Source: Dehalococcoidia bacterium
Lineage (GTDB): Bacteria > Chloroflexota > Dehalococcoidia > Dehalococcoidales > CSSed11-197
DNA length: 19,745 nt
Assembly (NCBI GenBank): GCA_003552785.1
Contig: PUOQ01000066.1
Span: 1-19,745 of the forward strand
Direction of reading: 5' to 3'
Shown: positions 1 through 8,544 of the stretch, piece after piece
Position numbering within the stretch: the first letter of the stretch is position 1
Layout: every line of letters starts with the position of its first letter
Made by a program: the position numbers and the translations under genes
The notes under the pieces: generated by a model
Seen by the model: only the letters and a program-made list of their open reading frames with translations
Told to the model about the DNA's origin: nothing
The model's database searches: none

Positions 1-317
1 ATCCCATAATATTCGTGTCAATAATTGCAGTTATTGCCACCGCATTTTCTCTATTTATGTCAAACGTTGCGGCCGTCGTTGTCTTGATGCCTCTGGTAAT
101 AAATATGGCCCATATAGGCGGGTTTGACCCCCGCCCGCTGGTCTTGCTTGTAGCTGTTGCTACCGCAAATTCATTTCTGCTGCCCACTCATCAGGTTAAC
201 GCTTTATTAAAAACCCCGGGAGGTTACCGTAATTCTGATTATCTCAAAGCCGGCGGTGGCATGACACTGTTATTTCTTATTACTCTGGTGCTAACATTCT
301 ATTATTTTTATATTTAA
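1..317 (+). CDS. SLC13-family (DASS-like) permease, C-terminal end, cut by window edge
   Basis: The reading frame is open from the first base (codons in phase with position 3) to TAA at 315-317, so this is the 3' end of a gene that begins outside the window; the GTG at 15 is just an internal valine. About 104 residues are visible. They show two strongly hydrophobic helices and the stretch NSFLLPTHQVNALLKTPGGY, which resembles the last re-entrant loop of SLC13/DASS and ArsB-like ion transporters. The family moves divalent oxyanions or dicarboxylates across the cytoplasmic membrane. Only 14 bases separate it from the next gene, which handles sulfane sulfur, so a sulfur oxyanion (sulfate, sulfite or thiosulfate) is a reasonable guess for substrate, but that is inference from context. 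Confidence 0.75.
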   Translation, partial: PIIFVSIIAVIATAFSLFMSNVAAVVVLMPLVINMAHIGGFDPRPLVLLVAVATANSFLLPTHQVNALLKTPGGYRNSDYLKAGGGMTLLFLITLVLTFYYFYI

Positions 318-331
318 ATTAGGAGGAACAC

Positions 332-1762
332 ATGCTTTTAAAACACTTTTTCTTAAACAAAATTGCCCACAGTTCTTACATTCTGGCAGGGAAAAAAACC
401 TGTGCGGTTATCGACCCCCAAAGAGATGTAGAAATTTACATTGAAGAAGCCCGCAATAGAGGGCTTACAATTACCCATATTCTTCAAACACATCTCCATG
501 CTGATTTTGTGTCCGGGCATATGGATCTTGTTGAAAAGACCGGAGCCAAAATTTATGCACCTGCCAGTGCTGATTGTGCATTTGAGCATATAGCACTGAA
601 AGAGGGCGATCAGATTGATATAGAAGACATGCGCCTTGAAGTAATGGAAACCCCGGGGCATACTCCAGAACATATTGTGTATACCGTTACCGATCTCAGC
701 CGTGGTAATAAACCCATAGGTGTTTTCGTCGGTGACGTGCTCTTTGTAGGAGATGTTGGCCGGCCTGACCTTTTCCCCAACCGGGCGGAGGAACTGGCAG
801 GCAAACTGTATCACAGCCTGCATGACAAACTGCTTAAATTACCCGACTATTGTGAAATTTATCCTGCCCACGGGGCGGGCTCTCTTTGCGGCCGGTCGAT
901 GGGGGCAAAATGGCAATCTACAATCGGCTATGAAAGGCTTTACAATAGTGCTTTACAGATTAAAGACAGGCAAGAATTTATTAAGTCCCTTACAACAAAC
1001 ATGCCACCTGCACCGGATCATTTTTCCCGTTGCAGTGAAATTAACCGAGCCGGGCCAGCCCTTGTTTCCAGCCTGCCAGGCCTCAATGGCCTTGCACCTT
1101 CGGAATTTCTGGATAAGCTGCATGATGAAAGCGCTACTTTGCTGGACGTTCGCAGTTATGCGGCATTTTCCGGCATTCACATATCAAACTCCTGGCACCT
1201 TGACCTTAAAGGAAACTTTCCCACTTTTACCGGCTGGGTTATGCCTCCGGACAAACCTGTCTTTCTGGTGACAGATGGCCATGATGATGCCATTGAGGCT
1301 GTTACCTGGGCACGAAGGGTGGGAATAGATCAAATTACATCATATCTTCAGGGCGGAATAGTAACCTGGGCAACAGAAGGTTTTAAAAGCGACCATATCC
1401 ATCTCGTTTCGGCACAAACCTTGCATGATCAAATAACCGGATCCTCTGATATAGTGCTGGTAGATGTCAGAGCTCCTGGGGAATTTGCCGATTCACACAT
1501 TGAAGGCGCTGTTAATATTCCGGTTGCTGAATTGCGCACCCGTTATTCGGAGCTAAACCCCGAAAAGCCCACCTATCTTATCTGCTCTACCGGGAACCGT
1601 TCCAGCCTGGCTGCCAGCATATTAAAACAACATGGCTTTAGTGATGTTTACAATGTAGCAGGAGGTATGACCGGTTACAGTGCGGCCGGCCATGCCAAAC
1701 AATGCAATATATGTGTAAATCCGCACGGGCCACGGTATGCTCAAATTCAGCAAAGTTCTTAA
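332..1762 (+). CDS. MBL-fold persulfide dioxygenase-like protein fused to two rhodanese domains (CstB-like)
   Basis: 476 residues; the ATG follows AGGAGG at 321-326. The N-terminal metallo-beta-lactamase domain (about 1-240) has THLHADF with His54, His56 and Asp58, then His110 (TPGH), Asp135 (VGD) and His180 (PAHG), which match the mononuclear-iron ligands and pocket of ETHE1/CstB persulfide dioxygenases. The usual final His of HxHxDH is Phe59, as I recall from related fusions. Rhodanese domain 1 (about 255-355) keeps LLDVR but has VTDG where the catalytic Cys loop should be, so it is probably inactive. Domain 2 (about 360-455) has an active-site loop C418-STGNR. The tail carries CNIC at 458-461, a possible metal or persulfide site. 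The inferred role is cytoplasmic oxidation of low-molecular-weight persulfide and transfer of sulfane sulfur. It sits in an operon with sulfur transporters. Confidence 0.9.
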   Translation: MLLKHFFLNKIAHSSYILAGKKTCAVIDPQRDVEIYIEEARNRGLTITHILQTHLHADFVSGHMDLVEKTGAKIYAPASADCAFEHIALKEGDQIDIEDMRLEVMETPGHTPEHIVYTVTDLSRGNKPIGVFVGDVLFVGDVGRPDLFPNRAEELAGKLYHSLHDKLLKLPDYCEIYPAHGAGSLCGRSMGAKWQSTIGYERLYNSALQIKDRQEFIKSLTTNMPPAPDHFSRCSEINRAGPALVSSLPGLNGLAPSEFLDKLHDESATLLDVRSYAAFSGIHISNSWHLDLKGNFPTFTGWVMPPDKPVFLVTDGHDDAIEAVTWARRVGIDQITSYLQGGIVTWATEGFKSDHIHLVSAQTLHDQITGSSDIVLVDVRAPGEFADSHIEGAVNIPVAELRTRYSELNPEKPTYLICSTGNRSSLAASILKQHGFSDVYNVAGGMTGYSAAGHAKQCNICVNPHGPRYAQIQQSS

Positions 1763-1791
1763 AATAACAGGGGTATACAAGGAGCAAGCCA

Positions 1792-2310
1792 ATGAGTTGG
1801 TTAATGGAAGTTCAATGGTCTCCCTATGCGGTAGGAATTGGTATAGGCATACTGAGCTGGTTTACCTGGTTAATTTCATCTAAACCTATCGGCTGTTCTA
1901 CATCCTTTGCCAAAACCGCCGGCCTGATAGAAAAGCTGTTTCGTGGAAATAAGGTTGATGATAGGCCCTATTACCAGGAAGTGAAACCGGGAGTCGACTG
2001 GCAATGGGTGTTTGTTGCAGGCATCATTGGCGGAGCAGCTGCATCTTCTCTCTTGTCCGGTGACTTTTCCTGGCAATGGGTGCCTTCAGTTTGGGAGCAA
2101 AATTTTGGAGACAACGTGCTTCCCCGCCTTGCCACTGCTTTAGCTGGAGGTCTCTTGCTGGGGTTTGGCTCACGGTGGGCCGGTGGCTGCACCAGCGGAC
2201 ACGGCATAAGTGGCACCATGCAACTTGCCGTCTCCGGCTGGATTTCGGCCATCTGCTTTTTTATCGGCGGCATCATAATGGCACAACTGCTTTTTACGGT
2301 TATAGCATAA
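1792..2310 (+). CDS. YeeE/YedE-family sulfur transporter, first half-protein (PmpA/TsuA-like)
   Basis: 172 residues with about four membrane helices; AAGGAG lies just upstream of the ATG. It carries the two family signatures of DUF395/YeeE: KPIGCSTSFAK (Cys35) and GGCTSGHGISG (Cys133). In the thiosulfate transporter TsuA/YeeE, conserved membrane cysteines relay thiosulfate through the pore, so these are the likely functional residues. The full-length transporter has about twice this many helices; here only half is encoded, and the other half is the next gene 12 bases downstream, as in the PmpA/PmpB pairs. It lies 29 bases after the persulfide dioxygenase gene, so co-transcription is likely. 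Substrate (thiosulfate, sulfide or persulfide) cannot be told from sequence alone. Confidence 0.87.
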   Translation: MSWLMEVQWSPYAVGIGIGILSWFTWLISSKPIGCSTSFAKTAGLIEKLFRGNKVDDRPYYQEVKPGVDWQWVFVAGIIGGAAASSLLSGDFSWQWVPSVWEQNFGDNVLPRLATALAGGLLLGFGSRWAGGCTSGHGISGTMQLAVSGWISAICFFIGGIIMAQLLFTVIA

Positions 2311-2322
2311 GGAGAGGCAGTA

Positions 2323-2871
2323 ATGAATATACAAGCGACTAAAAAACAACTATTCTGGGGCCTGGTTTTCGGAATCATCTTCGGCTTTTTACTGCAAAAA
2401 GGCGGGGTTACAAAATATGACGTTATTATTGGGCAGTTGCTGCTTACTGATTTTACCGTTTTAAAAATAATGCTTTCAGCGGTATTAACCGGCATGCTGG
2501 GCTTGCATGTTATGCAAAGGTTTGGATTGATAAAACTTAAACCAAAAGCCGGTTCATGGGGTAAAAATGCTATAGGTGGCCTTATCTTCGGGCTGGGTTT
2601 TGCCCTGCTTGGTTATTGCCCCGGAACAATAGCCGGAGCAATGGGAAATGGCTACCTGGATGCTATTTTTGCCGGGCTTATCGGGATTATCGCCGGGTCG
2701 GGATTATTTGCGGTTGCCTATCCCCTTTTAAAAAATCGCATACTTACAAAGGGTAACTACGGAAACCTGACTTTGCCCCGCCTGTTTAAAATAAACGAAT
2801 GGCTGGTTATCTTGCCGGTGGCATTAATTATTTTCTTAATTCTGTTTATGTTTGAAAGAACGGGGTTGTAA
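2323..2871 (+). CDS. YeeE/YedE-family sulfur transporter, second half-protein (PmpB-like)
   Basis: 182 residues with about five hydrophobic helices; GGAG lies 8 bases before the ATG. The signature LLGYCPGTIAGAMG (Cys99) corresponds to the conserved GxCPGT cysteine motif of the second half of YeeE/YedE proteins. It begins 12 bases after the first half-protein ends and should pair with it in the cytoplasmic membrane to complete the pore; each half alone lacks part of the cysteine relay. It is the last gene of the sulfur operon: the next gene is on the opposite strand and ends convergently about 100 bases away. Confidence 0.87.
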   Translation: MNIQATKKQLFWGLVFGIIFGFLLQKGGVTKYDVIIGQLLLTDFTVLKIMLSAVLTGMLGLHVMQRFGLIKLKPKAGSWGKNAIGGLIFGLGFALLGYCPGTIAGAMGNGYLDAIFAGLIGIIAGSGLFAVAYPLLKNRILTKGNYGNLTLPRLFKINEWLVILPVALIIFLILFMFERTGL

Positions 2872-2910
2872 TTTATATCTCACCATAAACAGGAATTTAC
2901 CTTTAAACCA

Positions 2911-2950
2911 GGCCGGACAGGAGAGGTGGGGGGTAAACCGGCCCTCCTGT
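2911..2950. terminator. Intergenic inverted repeats between convergent genes (possible bidirectional terminator)
   Basis: ACAGGAG at 2917-2923 is complementary to CTCCTGT at 2944-2950, and GGCCGG at 2911-2916 to CCGGCC at 2938-2943. The two pairs interlock rather than nest, so they would form alternative hairpins. The position between two convergent operon ends fits a terminator, but there is no clear T-tract on either side. Confidence 0.3.
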
Positions 2951-2975
2951 ACGGTACGAATTTACCTGGTACATA

Positions 2976-3131
2976 CTAGCTCTTCCCTATTAATAAAAGA
3001 ATGCCATAAACGACCAGGAAAATACCAACAACCCAGGCCACAATAGATGGAAGGCTTAAAATGGGTAGAATTAAAAGGCCCGCAACAATGCTAACAATCC
3101 CAACCACCAGCTTGTTAGAAAAGATTTCCAT
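2976..3131 (-). CDS. Small two-helix membrane protein (DUF3096-like)
   Basis: 51 residues. I place the start at the ATG at 3131-3129 because AGGAGG (complement of 3137-3142) sits 5 bases upstream and a good promoter ends about 28 bases upstream; an 81-residue reading from 3221 would include the promoter and is rejected. The protein has a short polar N-terminus and two hydrophobic segments (about 8-27 and 31-48) joined by a Ser-Leu-Pro-Ser turn, and ends in GKS. This resembles small DUF3096-type membrane proteins of unknown function; no catalytic residues are visible. It is transcribed alone, convergent to the sulfur operon. Confidence 0.65.
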   Translation of the reverse strand: MEIFSNKLVVGIVSIVAGLLILPILSLPSIVAWVVGIFLVVYGILLLIGKS

Positions 3132-3158
3132 ATCAACCTCCTGAATAAAGTTATCAAG

Positions 3159-3187
3159 ACCATAGCACTGCGCATTACTTGAGTCAA
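3159..3187 (-). promoter_or_regulatory. Sigma70-type promoter of the small membrane protein gene
   Basis: On the minus strand, TTGACT (3187-3182), a 17-base spacer, then TATGGT (3164-3159). The predicted transcription start near 3152 leaves a leader of about 20 bases that contains the AGGAGG ribosome site. Confidence 0.65.
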
Positions 3188-3377
3188 TACAAAAAACCTT
3201 TTGTAATTTCATAGTTTCCATGTAATTCTAGCCATCTCTTTATTTTAACTTATGGTAAAACACAAATGAGAAATAAGATATGGAACTGGAAGTTACCAAA
3301 GTGCCAATCTGCAGATGGCCGTGTTTCATGTGTTTTACCTTCATGGATTAATATCCACGGAGTTTTCTGCGCTAATC

Positions 3378-6300
3378 TTAAAAAGAAGAATGATTTTTAA
3401 TTATAACCTCATTTATTTTTTGAAGAAGCTCTGCTTCATCAAAAGGCTTGGTAATGAATTTTTGTTGCTTCTCTTTCAAAAAGTTTTGTGTAATTTTGTC
3501 TGAGGTGTCTCCGCTGATAAAGATTATTCTCTCTTCGATATCAGGTTTCTTTTCAACTATTATCTCGTATAGCTCTTTGCCGCTCATTCCTGGCATGCGG
3601 ACATCTATCAGCACCACGTCAAAGTTATTGCCCTCAAATTGCTCCAGAGCAGCATAAGAGCTGGCTGCCTGTGTAACCTCGTGCCCTTTGTTAGTGAGGA
3701 TCTTGTTTATTAACTCCCTTACTCCAAATTCATCATCTACTACAAGGACTTTTGCGGTAGTTCCCGGCTTGAGATTATACACTGTTTCGGGTTGCTTGCT
3801 TTCTACTGGCGATTCATTTTGCAACAATGGCAATTTTACGGTAAAGTTAGACCCTTTGCCGGGCTTGCTATCAACCTCTATTTCACCACCGTGGTCAAGG
3901 ATGATTGAGCGTGACAAGGATAACCCCAGGCCGGTGCCTTCGCCTGGATCTTTGGTGGTAAAGAAGGGGTTAAATAGCCTGGAAATAATTTCTTCAGGCA
4001 TTCCCGGGCCATCATCTTTAAAGGATATGCCTATGTTGCCATTTATTATCCCGGTGGTAATGGTCAGAGTTCCGCCGTCACTGGCCTTCCTCATTGCATG
4101 TTCGGCATTGATGATTATATTTAAAAACACCTGTTGTATCTGGCCCGGGTCAACGGTAACCCAGGGCAACCCGGGGTCGTATTTTTTCACTACTTCTATA
4201 TTGGCTGTTTCTAAAACATATTTTCGCATATCAAGAGTGTTATCGATCAGTCCATTAATGCCGGTTTTGGTTTTAAAGGGTTTATGCTGTCGGGCAAAAG
4301 TTAGCATGCGCTTTACAATGCTCTTTACCCGTTGAGAGCCTTCGAGAATATATCTGACATGCTGAAGGGTTTCTGGCGGCAGGTCTTCCCGGGCGAGCAG
4401 TTCAGAAAATCCGATCACTCCGGTTAAAGGGTTGTTTATTTCATGGGCGATGCCGGAGGCCATCTCACCAACGGCCGCCAGGCGGCTTGACATTTCAGCC
4501 CTGTCTCTTAGCTCTTGTGCTTCCTTCTCAGCCTGTTTGAGGTCGGTAATATCACGGATTAGCGCCAGCACTTCATTGTTATCCGATGGAACAAAGCGTG
4601 CTTCAAACCAGAGATTACCCTGAGCCAGCTGCAGTTCGTACTCAACTTGCTTGAGAGAGTTACTCTCAATGCTTGCTCTGATGGCCTCGGTCAAACGGGA
4701 GCCCAGATCCGGAGGAAAATAATCATTAATATTTTTACCTATCAATTCTTCGGCTGGGTGAATCAGCTTGTCTTGAGAGCCAGCTATCACATCCAGATAC
4801 TCCCCATCTTTGCTTGACCTTACTACAATATCCGGAATGAGTTGAATTATTGAGCGGGTGTAACGCTCGCTTTGTATTATTTTTTCTTCTTGCTCCTTGT
4901 AGAAGGTCACATCCCTAACCACGGCCAGAATGAAAACCTGGTCTCCGATTGTAACTTTACCGGTTGAAACTGCTACCGGGTAAATGCTGCCGTCCCTTCT
5001 CTGGTGTTGGGCATCAAAAAAGTGCCTCTGGCCGGGTTGCCAACTCTTCCATTGTTTTAGTATTTCATCCTTTGGTATGTTTACAGAACCTGGATCTTCG
5101 GGGTGCAAATCAAAGACACTCATATTGGTCAGTTCTTCTCGGGAGTATCCGGATTGCTCGCTGGCAACTTCGTTAACCTCAACTATCTGCCCGTCTAAAT
5201 CATGGAGATATATTGCCTCCATGGATTGACTAAACAAAACCTTGTATTTGTCTTCGCTTTCTTTTAAAGCCTGCTCTGCATTCGCTTTATCGGTGACATC
5301 AACTGTCAATCCATCCACCCTTACTGGATGTTGGGTTTCATCATAGATTATTTTTGATTTATCATTTACCCAGACAATACTGCCATCGGGCCTTACTACA
5401 CGGCACTCGCGTACAGCTTCCCCTTTTTCCGCTAATTGATTTATAGCTTTTTCGGTGAGGTGTTGATCGTCTTGATGGGTAATCACTTTAAATAATTCCG
5501 GGTTGTTATAAAAGTCTTTGACAGATCTACCAAACAGCTTCTCTGCCGAAGGGGTAAGGAATAGAAGTTTAATATCAGGCCATGACGCAGACCACACTAC
5601 ATCGCGCATATTATTCAAGATGCTGCTTAGTTGTTCTTCGCTCTTCCGACGAGCCTCCTCCGCTACTATGCGATTCGTAATGTTTTCATGTACAACAACA
5701 ACTCTCCGGCAATCTTCAACAGGGAAAGGCGTGACACGCATTAGAAACCACCGCTTTTCGTTCGGAGAGTGGCACTGGTACTCCATCTCGAAATACTGGC
5801 GCTTTCCTGAAAGTACCTCCCGGATACCTTCAGAGCAATACTCAGCCCCCTCGGAATTCTCGCCTTTCGCACCGTTACATACATCAAGGTAATTAATCCC
5901 TTCAGATACATTTCTTGCTTCGATTCCATTCCGCTCCGCAAAGTCCCGGTATGCCCTGTTGGTTAGAGTGATATACCCCCGTTCATCAAGCACTGCGATA
6001 TGCTCTGAAAGCCCGTCTAACGTTGACCTGAGATACCATTCCGATCTCTTTACAGCTTCTTCAGCCTGTTTTTGCTCGGTGATATCTCTCTGCACCTCAA
6101 CAACAGCTTTAATGCTGCCATCGGGATTAAGCATAGGAAAAGCATGGATTTCTACTACCAAATCTTTACCGAAGCGGTCTTTGTGGAGGTGTTCTACCCG
6201 TGCCGGCATTCCGTCATCAAGTACGTGGCGCAATGGACAGATATGGTCTTTACCGGAACATGGACTCTCAAGGCCATGAGTTACTTCAAAACAATGCCTG

Positions 6301-7196
6301 CCTATTACTTTTTCACGGGAGCTATTGTAAGTCTCAACAAAACACTGGTTGACATCTACCACTTTGTAGTCCATGTCAATCACTAAAAGAGGGTCAAGCA
6401 TTCCATTGATTATTCTGTCAAGATAACCGGCAGTGGCTTCCAGGGAAACCTTTTTTTCCTCTTCCCTCTTAACGCTGTTTAACCAGTGCTGGAGCTCTTT
6501 TTCGGCTCTTTTACCACTTAAATATTCATCTGGAGGAATATAATATAAGTTGCGGTATACCTCGTTGTTATATATCAAAAGGGGGTGAGTCATCATTATT
6601 CCACGGATTAGTTCAGGTTCGAACTTCCATCGATTATACTGGCAGATACTAAGACAGGGGTATTTGGGAAATAAATCACGGTTAAGCTTTGCTTCATATT
6701 CAAGCAGTTTTTCCGCTCCGGGATGCCCTTTCAGAACCCAGGTCATTTCACCTGTTACTCTAAGGGCAGGATAACCCTGGCTTACAGCCTTTTCTGTTTC
6801 CCGGGCTATGAGAGCAATCATACGGTCAGGGTCAAATGACTCTTCTTTGGTGTAAACTTCAGATTGCTTGAGTACGGACAATTGGCCTTTTTCTTCGGCA
6901 CGGCCAACATCAAGCCCTTCTTCCCCAAGGCGCTTGCGGATTTCCTCTGCTGAGTGTTCGTCAACAATGTATATGCATCTTTCTCCACGGTTAATACCGA
7001 TTGCGATAAAGGGAATAACTGCCTGTCTCCATTGTTCGGGTGTTTCGTAAATCAGGCATAGGTGATCATGAGGCTTTAAGGCTTCAAGCTTTTGCAGGAG
7101 ACTGCTTCCTTCTTGCTGGGTGAAAAAGGGTGAATGTTTTCCGGTAGCATCTTCTGGCAGGTCAGAGGAATTAGACCGCCTTCTCTTTTTCATCAT
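3378..7196 (-). CDS. MEDS-PAS(x5) hybrid histidine kinase with C-terminal receiver domain
   Basis: 1272 residues from ATG 7196, which has GGAG (7206-7203) six bases upstream; a TTG at 7208 would add four residues. There is no membrane segment, so it is a soluble sensor. Order: MEDS domain (about 31-221, with HDHLCLIYET, as in DcmR-type sensors); five PAS modules (about 256-374, 386-511, 521-636, 646-766, 776-886); HisKA with phosphoacceptor His918 in GIAHEINNP; HATPase_c (about 1016-1126) with N-box NIIINAEHA, DDGPGMP and GTGLGLSLS; receiver (about 1148-1261) with phosphoacceptor Asp1198 in LIDVRMPG and the Lys of TKPF. PAS1 contains Cys302, Cys313 and Cys320 within CFEVTHG...PCSGKDHICPL, which may bind a cofactor or sense redox. 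No output domain or neighbouring regulator is visible, so it probably passes phosphate to a partner elsewhere. Confidence 0.92.
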   Translation of the reverse strand: MMKKRRRSNSSDLPEDATGKHSPFFTQQEGSSLLQKLEALKPHDHLCLIYETPEQWRQAVIPFIAIGINRGERCIYIVDEHSAEEIRKRLGEEGLDVGRAEEKGQLSVLKQSEVYTKEESFDPDRMIALIARETEKAVSQGYPALRVTGEMTWVLKGHPGAEKLLEYEAKLNRDLFPKYPCLSICQYNRWKFEPELIRGIMMTHPLLIYNNEVYRNLYYIPPDEYLSGKRAEKELQHWLNSVKREEEKKVSLEATAGYLDRIINGMLDPLLVIDMDYKVVDVNQCFVETYNSSREKVIGRHCFEVTHGLESPCSGKDHICPLRHVLDDGMPARVEHLHKDRFGKDLVVEIHAFPMLNPDGSIKAVVEVQRDITEQKQAEEAVKRSEWYLRSTLDGLSEHIAVLDERGYITLTNRAYRDFAERNGIEARNVSEGINYLDVCNGAKGENSEGAEYCSEGIREVLSGKRQYFEMEYQCHSPNEKRWFLMRVTPFPVEDCRRVVVVHENITNRIVAEEARRKSEEQLSSILNNMRDVVWSASWPDIKLLFLTPSAEKLFGRSVKDFYNNPELFKVITHQDDQHLTEKAINQLAEKGEAVRECRVVRPDGSIVWVNDKSKIIYDETQHPVRVDGLTVDVTDKANAEQALKESEDKYKVLFSQSMEAIYLHDLDGQIVEVNEVASEQSGYSREELTNMSVFDLHPEDPGSVNIPKDEILKQWKSWQPGQRHFFDAQHQRRDGSIYPVAVSTGKVTIGDQVFILAVVRDVTFYKEQEEKIIQSERYTRSIIQLIPDIVVRSSKDGEYLDVIAGSQDKLIHPAEELIGKNINDYFPPDLGSRLTEAIRASIESNSLKQVEYELQLAQGNLWFEARFVPSDNNEVLALIRDITDLKQAEKEAQELRDRAEMSSRLAAVGEMASGIAHEINNPLTGVIGFSELLAREDLPPETLQHVRYILEGSQRVKSIVKRMLTFARQHKPFKTKTGINGLIDNTLDMRKYVLETANIEVVKKYDPGLPWVTVDPGQIQQVFLNIIINAEHAMRKASDGGTLTITTGIINGNIGISFKDDGPGMPEEIISRLFNPFFTTKDPGEGTGLGLSLSRSIILDHGGEIEVDSKPGKGSNFTVKLPLLQNESPVESKQPETVYNLKPGTTAKVLVVDDEFGVRELINKILTNKGHEVTQAASSYAALEQFEGNNFDVVLIDVRMPGMSGKELYEIIVEKKPDIEERIIFISGDTSDKITQNFLKEKQQKFITKPFDEAELLQKINEVIIKNHSSF

Positions 7197-7208
7197 CTTC
7201 CACTCCAA

Positions 7209-7625
7209 TCACACCTTCAGCATTACAGGCCTGATGTTTATGCAGGATAACACGATGGCGACCCCGAAAGCTCAAATAAGTATGATAAAATATACTGTAT
7301 AATAACGTAGCCTATTATAATTTAGCAAACAGGGCCTTGAGCGATGCTCAATGCGTGCGATGCAAACCTTACATTCAGGCTGTAATAAGTATATCAAGAA
7401 AGGGCTTGGGCTTCCCCTGAATGAATGTATAATAGTTTTAGTTCACGGGTTAGGGTTCTTATAATACATCAAAAACCTCAACCAGGCTTTTGCTTAACTT
7501 TATTTGGCGAATTACTGAAATAACAATCATCTGCCAGCCTCTCGAGTAATGCTTGCCTGTTTTATTGCCTTTGCTTTATCATTACTGAAATTGCAAATTA
7601 GAATTTGGAAAAGGCAGGGTAACCG
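7209..7625. other. Intergenic region with short repeats between divergent genes
   Basis: No credible coding frame on either strand. It contains a perfect palindrome TTGAGC-GAT-GCTCAA (7337-7351), a direct repeat GCGATGC (7341-7347 and 7357-7363), an inverted pair CATTCAGG/CCTGAATG around 7373-7380 and 7417-7424, and a twice-repeated ATTACTGAAAT (about 7511 and 7580). TATAAT-like hexamers occur in both directions, as expected between divergent promoters, but none has a convincing -35 partner. Confidence 0.4.
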
Positions 7626-7673
7626 GTTATAAAATTAATCCGCTTTTTTGCCATCACTCACGGAATTACCTGG

Positions 7674-8450
7674 TTGTTTTTCCTTGGAGCAGCCCTGGCA
7701 GGAGGCATTGAAACCTCTTTAGGGGCTATTCTGTTCAGCCTTAGCGCACTGGGGCTGCTAATGGCGGGGCCAATACTGGTTTATTTTACCTGTTCGAAAG
7801 CAGAAAGGCAGGACTATTTCCGGCGGATTATCGATTATAAGCGTATAAAGCTCCAATGGCTTCTTGCGATAATATTAATACCACCGCTTTTGGTGGTAAG
7901 TGGCACTCTGCTGAGCTGGGCGGTAACCGGGGATATAGCTGAAATAAGCCAGCTGATATCTCCTATGGAATTTATACTTGTCGGATTTCTTTTTTCGGTT
8001 GTTGCAGCCCCCATTTTAGAAGAGATGGCCTGGCGGGGCTATGCCCTTGTGGAGATGCAAAAACGCTACAGCGCACTTGCCTCCAGCTTGTTTCTTGGCT
8101 TCATGTGGGCTTTGTGGCACCTGCCACTATTTTTTATCCCCGGAACCTATCAGTATGAACTGGGTTTATTTAACGTCCCATTCTGGCAATTTATGACAGC
8201 TGCTATTGCCGGTTCGGTGATTATAACCTGGATATTTAACAACACCAATTATTCCACACTGTCTGCAATCCTTTATCATGCCATGTGGAATTTATGCGGC
8301 ATGCTGTTTTTTACCAGTGTTTTAAGCGATGTATTTTATGCGTTGGTTCTGACTGCTTTTGCTGCTTTGGTGGTTTTACGCTTTGGGGCAAAAACACTGA
8401 CAAAAAACGGTTCGCTGTATGATAATCGACACGGAACAGAATTTGAGTAA
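7674..8450 (+). CDS. CPBP-family intramembrane metalloprotease (CAAX protease-like, ABI)
   Basis: 258 residues from TTG 7674, with about 7-8 hydrophobic helices. The family active-site motifs are present: E116-E117-MAW-R121 (EExxxR), a second motif FMWALWHLPLF with His149, and YHAMWN with His202 and Asn206. Such proteases act in the inner membrane; bacterial members have roles from bacteriocin self-immunity to protein maturation, and the substrate here is unknown. The frame stays open upstream to a TAA at 7620 and those extra codons encode LIRFFAITHGITW, which looks like the normal first helix of the family, so the protein probably starts near 7629 at a non-standard codon (ATA) or the original start has been lost. 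The annotated TTG is only the first conventional codon. It stands apart from its neighbours. Confidence 0.82.
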   Translation: MFFLGAALAGGIETSLGAILFSLSALGLLMAGPILVYFTCSKAERQDYFRRIIDYKRIKLQWLLAIILIPPLLVVSGTLLSWAVTGDIAEISQLISPMEFILVGFLFSVVAAPILEEMAWRGYALVEMQKRYSALASSLFLGFMWALWHLPLFFIPGTYQYELGLFNVPFWQFMTAAIAGSVIITWIFNNTNYSTLSAILYHAMWNLCGMLFFTSVLSDVFYALVLTAFAALVVLRFGAKTLTKNGSLYDNRHGTEFE

Positions 8451-8544
8451 ACCCAGTAATCAAAATATAAATTACCAGAATATCACTCTCACCGAGATTA
8501 TTGGCGGTTTTCAAACTGCCGAACGTTAATAAAGGAGGATGCCA

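Noticed and set aside
353..823. Long minus-strand frame opposite the persulfide dioxygenase gene, and many similar frames opposite other genes.
   Set aside because: Shadows of strongly supported genes; no motifs or ribosome sites of their own.
2917..2955. ACAGG...CCTGTACGG resembles the T-arm and acceptor of the tRNA fragment at 18718, as if a second attachment copy marked the left end of an element.
   Set aside because: The intervening 20 bases lack the TTCGAGA loop and no other tRNA part follows; the match is about nine bases and probably chance.
2911..2955. Group II intron-like motif (GTACGGTAC).
   Set aside because: No domain V hairpin or reverse transcriptase nearby.
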